From NCBI GenBank assembly GCA_037179515.1, contig JAXCGZ010000077.1, positions 91,001 through 155,000 on the forward strand: DNA of 64,000 nt, written 5' to 3'. Source of the stretch: Halocaridina rubra (lineage: Eukaryota > Arthropoda > Malacostraca > Decapoda > Atyidae). The position numbers were made by a program, and so were the translations under genes. Below the pieces are notes generated by a model. The model was not told the DNA's origin. It saw nothing but the letters and a program-made list of their open reading frames with translations, and did not search any database. Positions 57,184-64,000 of the stretch are shown one piece after another. Position 1 is the stretch's first letter. Each line of letters opens with the position of its first letter.

Positions 57184-59362
57184 GAATTTACCTAATTGTG
57201 TTTACGGGAAAGGTCCCGTCTCCTGATCGGTTCCATTTTATACTTAGTGATATTTATCATACCTGTCCTTAAAACTATGGATTGAGATAGCATTAACTAC
57301 CTCCTCGCCTAGCCAATTCCAATTATCAGCTACTCGTACACTGAAAAAGTACTTCCTTACATCTTGCAAAGAAGTTTTCTTACGAAGCTTCAAACTATAA
57401 CCTCTAGTTCTAGAGCCTGCCATATCAAAATATCGATCCCAATCCACTCTATCATAACCATGAAGGAATTTAAAGACAGTCACCATATCCCCCTCCAATC
57501 TTCTAGCTTCGAGTGATGGTAAGTCTAATTCCCTCAGCCTCTCATCATAATTGAGATTGCGTATTTCTGGCACCATTTTCGTGGCATGTCTTTGAACATT
57601 TTCAAGCATAGCTATGTGCTTTTTCAAGTGTGGATTCCAAAAGGGGGCTGCATATTCGTGTTTTGGCCTCACATAGGTTACATAAATATTTCTGAACATT
57701 TCCTTGTCCATGTGCCTTAAGGCTACCCTTCCATTTGATAAGAATGCATATGCTGCCCTTACTACGCCATTTACATGTATTTCTGGAGACAAATCTGCCA
57801 GAATGTTTACTCCTAGATCTCTCTCATTTTCTGTCACTTGAAGTTGTACTCCAGCCACCGAGTAGTCAAGCTTGGGCCTTCTTGCACTTGTACCCATTCT
57901 CATTACCTTACATTTTGAAGTATTGAATTTCATTAGCCACTTTTCTGACCACTCTTGCAGACTATTTAGATCCTCCTGAAGTTCTCTACCATAGTTTTCG
58001 TTCTTTACTTTCTTCACAATCTTTGCATCATCTGCAAACGTATTCATGAATGAATTTACAGACTCTTACTCTAACCCTCTGTTCTCTTCCTTCTTAGTAA
58101 GTTTTTATCCATTCCAAGATATTTCCACCTATTCTAGCCATTGCTTGCAGCTTCCTAATAAGTCTCCCATGTGGAACAGTGTCAAACGCTTTCTGGAAGT
58201 CTAGGAATATGCAATCTGCCCAGCCCGCTCTTTCCTGTAAGATTCGGCTTACCTCATCATAAACTTCTAATAAGTTTGTTACAGTTGATCTACTTTCTCT
58301 GAAGACATGTTACATCACTGACAAAAAGTTGAAAGATTCCAAGTGAAGAGAGATATGGTTCCTTAGTAGTTTCTCTATAACTTTGCAAACTATGCAGGTC
58401 AAGGAAACTGGTCTATAGTTCAGAGCCGTATCCCTCCTTCCCTTTTTGAAGATAGGTATCACATTTGCTTGTTTCCAGCATCTTGGAATCTCCCCCGACT
58501 CCAGTGACTTTTTAAATATGATACTTAGTTACACTGATATTGAGTTTGCACATATTTTAAGTACATGAGGGGATATGTCATCAGGACTTGTAGCTTTATG
58601 AACATCTAAATCCATCAGCGCTTTGCATACCTCTGTGGCTCTAAGGTTGATGTCCTCTAATACCGGTCCTTGAGCTTCTATCTCTGCAATCTGAGGGAGT
58701 GGGGTATTTTCTACTCTAATTACTGACTGAAACTCCTTGTTCAATTCTTTGCAGATCTCTTCATCCATCTCAGTGATGCTTCCATCCGCTCTCTTTAGCC
58801 TTAAAACCTGTTCTTTTACCTTCAGTTTTCCTCTGATAAAGCTGTGGAAAAGCTTGGAATTTTCTTTAGCCTTCCTGTTGATGTCCCACTCATAGTCTCT
58901 CTCTGCCTCTCTCCTTTTACTTAGGTAGTCATTTCTTGCTCATTTGTAGGCTTGCCTTTCATTTATGTTTTTTCTCCTCCTATGCCTTTTAATGCATTTG
59001 TTACTCCACTCCTTAGCTCTTTTACATTCATTATCGAACCATTTCTCTCTGGCATGAATTACACCCACTTTGGTGACAGGTATGCAGTAATCTACTATCT
59101 TCCCATATTTCTCACAAAAGATGTCATACATTTCTTGTACAGATTTGTTGCAAAATAAGGTTCTCCAGTCAATAACTGCAAAAGGCTCATTCAGTTTGAT
59201 GTAATCTCCTTTCGAATAGTTCCTCCTCATGTCTTCAGTGCCTTTACTCTCAGGCAGAATATCTTCAATGATATACTCCATCAACAACACGCAGTGGTCA
59301 CCCATTCCAGTTGGTGGTTCATACTCATTTTTTTCAATATCCAACACATTATCTGTGAATGC
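57184..59362 (-). mobile_element. CR1-5: CR1 LINE, 5' truncated
   Basis: Minus strand. The 3' tail (ACCTAATTGTGTTTACGGG) abuts the AT array and the 5' end lies in the endonuclease at a GATAGCATTCACAGATAATG junction (59362). The RT C-terminal half is open at 57244-58047 and contains FADD near 58030. About 130 bp encoding SVSEWRRVSSGVPQGSVLGP are deleted at 58055, and other frames are broken. The 5' end joins the tail of CR1-6 directly. Confidence 0.85.
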
Positions 59363-60101
59363 TATCTGTACTTACCTAATTGTACTTACCTAATTGTGAT
59401 TACGGGAAAGAGCCCAAAGCTCGTATCTTCCCGTCTCCTGATCGGTTCCATTTTATACTTTGTGATACTCATCATTCCTGTGCTTAAAACTATGGATTGA
59501 GATAGCATTAACTACCTCCTCGCTTAGCGAATTCCAATTATCAACTACTCTTACACTGAAAAAGTATTTCTTTACATCCTGCAAAGAAGCTTTCTTACGA
59601 AGCTTCAAACTATGACCTCTAGTTCTAGAGCCTGCCATATCAAAATGTCGATCCCTATCCACTCTATCATAACCATGAAGGAATTTAAAGACTGTCACCA
59701 TATCCAACTTCAATCTTCTAGCTTCGAGTGATGGTAAGTCTAATTCCCTCAGCCTCTAATCATAACTGAGATTGCGTATTTCTAGGACCAGTTTCATGGC
59801 ATGTCTTTGAACTTTTTCAAGCTTAGCTATGTGCTTTTTCAAGTGTGGATTCCAAAAGGGGGCTGCATATTCGAGTTTTGGCCTCACATAGGTTACATAA
59901 ATATTTCAGAACATTTCCTTGTCCATGTGCCTGAAGGCTACCCTTACATTTGATAAGAATGCATTTGCTGCTCTTACTATGCCATTTACAGTATTTCTGG
60001 AGACAAATCTGCCAGTATGTTTATTTCTAGATCTCTCTCATTTTCTGTCTTTTGAAGGTGTACTCCAGCCACCGAGTAGTCAAGCTTGGGCCTTCTTGCA
60101 G
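59363..60101 (-). mobile_element. CR1-6: CR1 3' part, left arm of inverted repeat
   Basis: Minus strand, from the 3' tail (repeated ACTTACCTAATTG) to mid-ORF2 (ARRPKLD codons, 60101). It shares substitutions with the right arm (63045-63784) absent elsewhere, for example AGATTGAAGTTGGATATGG, GTTATGATTAGAGG and GGAATGATGAGTAT. 59453-59713 is open. Confidence 0.85.
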
Positions 60102-60597
60102 TCAGTGTCTGAATGGAGAAGAGTTAGTAGTGGAGTTCCACAGGGTTCAGTGTTATGGCCACTTTTGTTCCTTGTATATGTAAATGACCTACCAGAGTCT
60201 GTAAATTCATTCATGAATATGCTTGCAGATGATGCCAAGATTGGGAAGAAAGAAGGAAACGAGAACAATGGTAGAGAACTTTAGGAAACTCTAAATAGTC
60301 TGCATGAGTGGTCAGATAAGTGGCTAATGAAATCCAATACTTCAAATTGTAAAGTAATTAGAATAGGTACAAGTGCAAGAAGGCCCAAGCTTGACTACTC
60401 GGTGGCTGGAGTACAGCTTCAAGAGACAGAAAATGAGAGAGATCTAGGAGTAAACATACTGGCAGATTTGTCTCCAGAAATACATATAAATGACATAGTA
60501 AGGGCAGCATTTGCCTTCTTATCAAATGTATGGGTAGCCTTAAGGCACATGGACAAGGAAATGTTCAAAAATATTTATGTAACCTATGTGAGGCCAA
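60102..60597 (+). mobile_element. CR1-7: internal CR1 ORF2 fragment
   Basis: Plus strand from SVSEWRRVSSGVPQGSVL through LADDAK (FADD changed to LADD) to NIYVTYVRP, where it switches at GAGGCCAACAAAAGTATCC to the ORF1 end of CR1-8. It has neither a 5' nor a 3' LINE terminus. Part of it (60372-60597) is the inverted counterpart of 59870-60101. Confidence 0.8.
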
Positions 60598-63500
60598 CAA
60601 AAGTATCCTTTGAGAGACTGGAAACATGTAGGGAAATATTGTTGAGAAAAAAAGTCTAAAAGACCTTCAAGAATTCAAAGAAGTGTTCATTAGACGATAC
60701 AGAACACAGGAAGAGATGGGAAAGATCAAAAACTTGTTGGGAGAGGCAAGAAGGTTAAATGAGGAAAGAAATGAAGAAGAAAAGAAAAATTTTCATTTAA
60801 GAGTTCTTCCAGACAAAGGGGAGATAAAGAAGATAATGACAGCAGATCAGGGGATGGGGCCTCATTAAGATTGTTATACACAAATGCTGATGGATTAGCT
60901 GGTAAGGTAGTAGAATCAAAAGATAGGATTCACAACAATAAGGCACATATAGTAGTAATTACAGAGACTAAGTTCAGTGAGGACATAAACAGTGTCACAG
61001 ATCTTCTTAAGGGCTTCAGAATATTAAAGGTTGAAAGATCTGAGAGGACTGGTGGAGGGATAGCACTGCTCATAAGTGAAAGGATTCAAGTTGAAGAAAT
61101 AAACTTGGCTATAGAAAGTGAGTTCAAGGATTTTCTTGTTTTCGCATAAATACTGGGTCAGAGATCATTATAATAACTGTTGCATATAATGCACCAAGGA
61201 ACCAGAATAGGCTTGAAGTTTATGAGGAAAGTCATATAGGTACTATTGAAGTCATAAACTCAGTTGTTAACATGGCACGGGAGAAAAATGTAGGATTTTG
61301 ATTATGGGAGATTTTAAGCATAAATAGATATATTGGATAAATCTTGACCCACACAGTGGTGAGGACTCATTCGGGGCAAGATTCCTAGGGTTCGTACAAG
61401 AGAATTTCCTACACCAACATGTAATGGAACCAACGAGGTCCAGGGGTGGGGATGAGCCATCACTACTTGATCTAGTATTCACAGATAATGTGTTGGATAT
61501 TGAAAAAATTGAGTATGAACCACCAATTGGAAAGAGTGACCACTGTGTGTTGTTGATGGAATATATCATTGAAGATATTCTGCCTGAGAGTAGAGGCACC
61601 GAGGACATGAGGAGGAACTATCCGAAAGGAGATTACATCAAAATGAATGAGCTTTTTGCAGTTATTGACTGGAGAACCTTATTTTACAATAAATCTGTAC
61701 AAGAAATGTATGACATCTTTTGTGAGAAATATGGGAAGATAGTAGATTGCTGCATACCTGTCACCAAAGTGGGTGTAATTCATGCCAGAGAGAAATGGTT
61801 CGATAATGAGTGTAAAAGAGCTAAGGAGTGGAGAGACAAATGCTGGAAAAGGTATAGGAGGAGAAAAAAACATAAATGCCTGGAAAGCCTACAAAAGAGC
61901 AAGAAATGACTACCTAAGTAAAAGGAGAGAGGCAGAGAGAGACTATGAGAGGGACATCACCAGGAAGGCTAAAGGAAATCCCAAGCTTTTCCACAGCTTT
62001 ATCAGAGGAAAACTGAAGGCAAAAGAACAGGTTTTAAGGCTAAAGAGAGCGGATGGAAGCATCACTGAGATGGATGAAGAGATCTGCAAAGAATTGAATA
62101 AGGAGTTTCAGTCAGTATTTACAGTAGAAAATACCCCACCCACTTAGATTGCAGAGATAGAAGCTCAAGGGCCAGTATTAGAGAACATCAACCTTACAGC
62201 CACAGAGGTATGCAAAGCGCTGATGGATTTAGATGTTCATAAAGCTACAGGTCCTGATGACATATCCCCTCATGTGCTTAAAAAATGTGCAAACTCAATA
62301 TCAGTGGCACTAAGAATCATATTTAAAAAGTCACTGGAGTCAGGGAAGATTCCAAGATGCTGGAAACAAGCAAATGTGATACCTATCTTCAAAATGAGAA
62401 GTAGGGATACGGCTCTGAACTATAGACCAGCTTCCTTGACAAGCATAGTTTGCAAAGTTATGGAGAAACTACTAAGGAAACATATCTCTATTCACTAGGA
62501 ATCCTTCAACTTTTTGTCAGTGATGAAACATGGCTTCAGAGAAGGTAGATCAACAGTAACAAACTTATTAGAATTTTATGATGAGGTAAGCCGAATCTTA
62601 CAGGAAAGAGCAGGCTGGGCAGATTGCATATTCCTAGGCTTCCAGAAAGCGTTTGACACTGTTCCACATGGAAGACTTATTAGGAAGCTGCAAGCAATGG
62701 CTAGAATAGGTGGAAATGTTTTGGAATGGATAAAAACTTACTTAGAAGGAAAGGAAGAGAGGGTTAGTGTAAGACACTCAGTGTCTGAATAGAGAAGAGT
62801 TAGTAGTGGGGTTCCACAGGGTTCAGTTTTAGGGCCACTTTTGTTCCTTGTATATGTAAATGGCCTACCAGAGTCTGTAAATTCATTCATGAATATGTTT
62901 GCAGATGATGCAAAGATTGTGAAGAAAGTAAAAAACGAGAACAATGGTAGAGAACTTCAGGAGGATCTAAATAATCTGCATGAGTGATCAGAAAAGTGGC
63001 TAATGAAATTCAATACTTCAAAATGTAAGGTTATGAGAATGGGTACAAGTGCAAGAAGGCACAAGCTTGACTACTCGGTGGCTGGAGTAGAACTTCAAGA
63101 GACAGAAAATGAGAGAGATCTAGGAGTAAACATACTGGCAGATTTGTCTCCAGAAATACATATAAATGGCATAGTAAGGGCAGCATATGCATTCTTATCA
63201 AATGTAAGGGTAGCCTTCAGACACATATACAAGGAAATGTTCAGAAATATTTATGTAACCTGTGTGAGGCCAAAACTCGAATATGCAGCCCCCTTTTGGA
63301 ATCCACACTTGAAAAAACACATAGCTAAGCTTAAAAAAGTTCAAAGACATGCCATGAAACTGGTGCTAGAAATATGCAATCTCAGTTATGATTAGAGGCT
63401 GAGGGAATTAGACTTACCATCACTCGAAGCTAGAAGATTGAAGTTGGATATGGTGACAGTCTTTAAATTCCTTCATGGATATGATAGAGTGGATTGGGAT

Positions 63501-63784
63501 CGATATTTTGATATGGCAGGCTCTAGAACTAGAGGTCATAGTTTGAAGCTTCGTAAGAAAGCTTCTTTGCAGGATGTAAGGAAATACTTTTTCAGTGTAA
63601 GAGTAGTTGATAATTGGAATTCGCTAAGCGAGGAGGTAGTTAATGCTATCTCAATCCATAGTTTTAAGGGCAGGAATGATGAGTATTACTAAGCATAAAA
63701 TGGAACCGATCAGGAGACGGGAAGATACGAGCTTTGGGCTCTTTCCCGTAAACACAATTAGGTAAGTACAATTAGGTAAGTACA
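60598..63784 (+). mobile_element. CR1-8: CR1 LINE from late ORF1 to 3' tail
   Basis: Plus strand: end of ORF1 (KVSFERLETCREILLRKK and onward to 60868), ORF2 endonuclease and RT, and a tail with two AATTAGGTAAGTAC repeats. ORF2 (60871-63692) is broken at about 61140 (frameshift), 61290-61330 (stops in the GDF region), 62146, 62498, 62790 and 62985 (stops) and 63394 (TAG). FADD is intact near 62900. From 63045 on it is the right arm of the inverted repeat. Confidence 0.85.
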
Positions 63785-64000
63785 GATAGTATTCACAGAT
63801 AATGTGTTGGATATTGAAAAAGTTGAGTATGAACCACCAATTGGAATGAGTGACCACTGTGTGTTGTTGATGGAGTATATCATTGAAGATATTCTGCCTG
63901 AGAGTAAAGGCACTGAGGACATGAGAAAGAACTATCCGAAAGGAGATTACATCAAACTGAGTGAGCTTTTTGCAGTTATTGCCTGGAGAACCTTATTTTA
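63785..64000 (+). mobile_element. CR1-9: start of another truncated CR1 copy, cut by the window end
   Basis: Begins GATAGTATTCACAGATAATG directly after the CR1-8 tail, the same junction as between CR1-6 and CR1-5. Encodes the endonuclease end (DHCVLLMEYIIEDILPESKG, then a TEDMRKNYPKGDYIKLSELF segment). Confidence 0.85.

Larger units (their letters stand above)
59154..64000. repeat. Large imperfect inverted repeat of CR1 sequences
   Basis: Left arm 59154-60101 (minus orientation) and right arm 63045-64000 (plus), about 950 bp each, with a 2.9-kb spacer. Both arms contain the same head-to-tail CR1 junction and share private substitutions (see findings). The right arm is cut by the window end and may be longer; the left side continues to 57184. 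Confidence 0.8.

Overview
This window is eukaryotic and holds no bacterial-type genes and no recognisable host gene, tRNA, rRNA or CRISPR array. Every coding trace that can be assigned belongs to a retrotransposon, and nearly all are broken. The mix (CR1-type LINEs with short-repeat tails, an RNase H-bearing LINE with zinc-knuckle ORF1, Gypsy-type LTR elements, BEL/Pao and Penelope-like fossils, very long CT and AT microsatellites) suggests an arthropod, most likely a decapod crustacean. The taxon is an inference.

Layout. (1) 1-6040: a decayed minus-strand LINE (family E) split by two plus-strand CR1 copies; a CT microsatellite has grown inside its ORF. (2) 6041-6922: sparse sequence with one 88-bp CR1 3' end, grading into a diverged satellite. 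(3) 6928-35693: one minus-strand LTR retrotransposon, Gmr1-a, flanked by the 5-bp duplication CTGAT. It has 2.2-kb LTRs, a tRNA-Lys-type primer site, gag, protease, integrase, then RT and RNase H. Three LINEs split it: family C at 28849-33018, family B copy B2 at 16437-22836 and B1 at 8539-15656. B1 carries a CR1 fragment and B2 a 67-bp family C end. Without insertions Gmr1-a would be about 11 kb. (4) 35694-43429: the host satellite resumes and is split by LINE B copy B3. (5) 43430-48270: Gmr1-b, a plus-strand, 5'-truncated copy with the same domain order. (6) 48271-52082: a BEL/Pao integrase fossil running into a 0.9-kb CT/AT microsatellite, then unassigned AT-rich DNA. (7) 52083-64000: a near-complete CR1 copy, two AT arrays around a Penelope-like 3' end, then a cluster of CR1 fragments forming a large inverted repeat with a repeated head-to-tail junction.

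The most notable points are: both Gmr1 copies have Gypsy-type enzymes in Copia-like order (integrase before RT); the 28.8-kb nested structure resolves into a single element with matching target-site duplications; family B ORF1 and ORF2 overlap by a conserved ATGTCTAA in all three copies; and the CR1 inverted duplication shares private substitutions in both arms.
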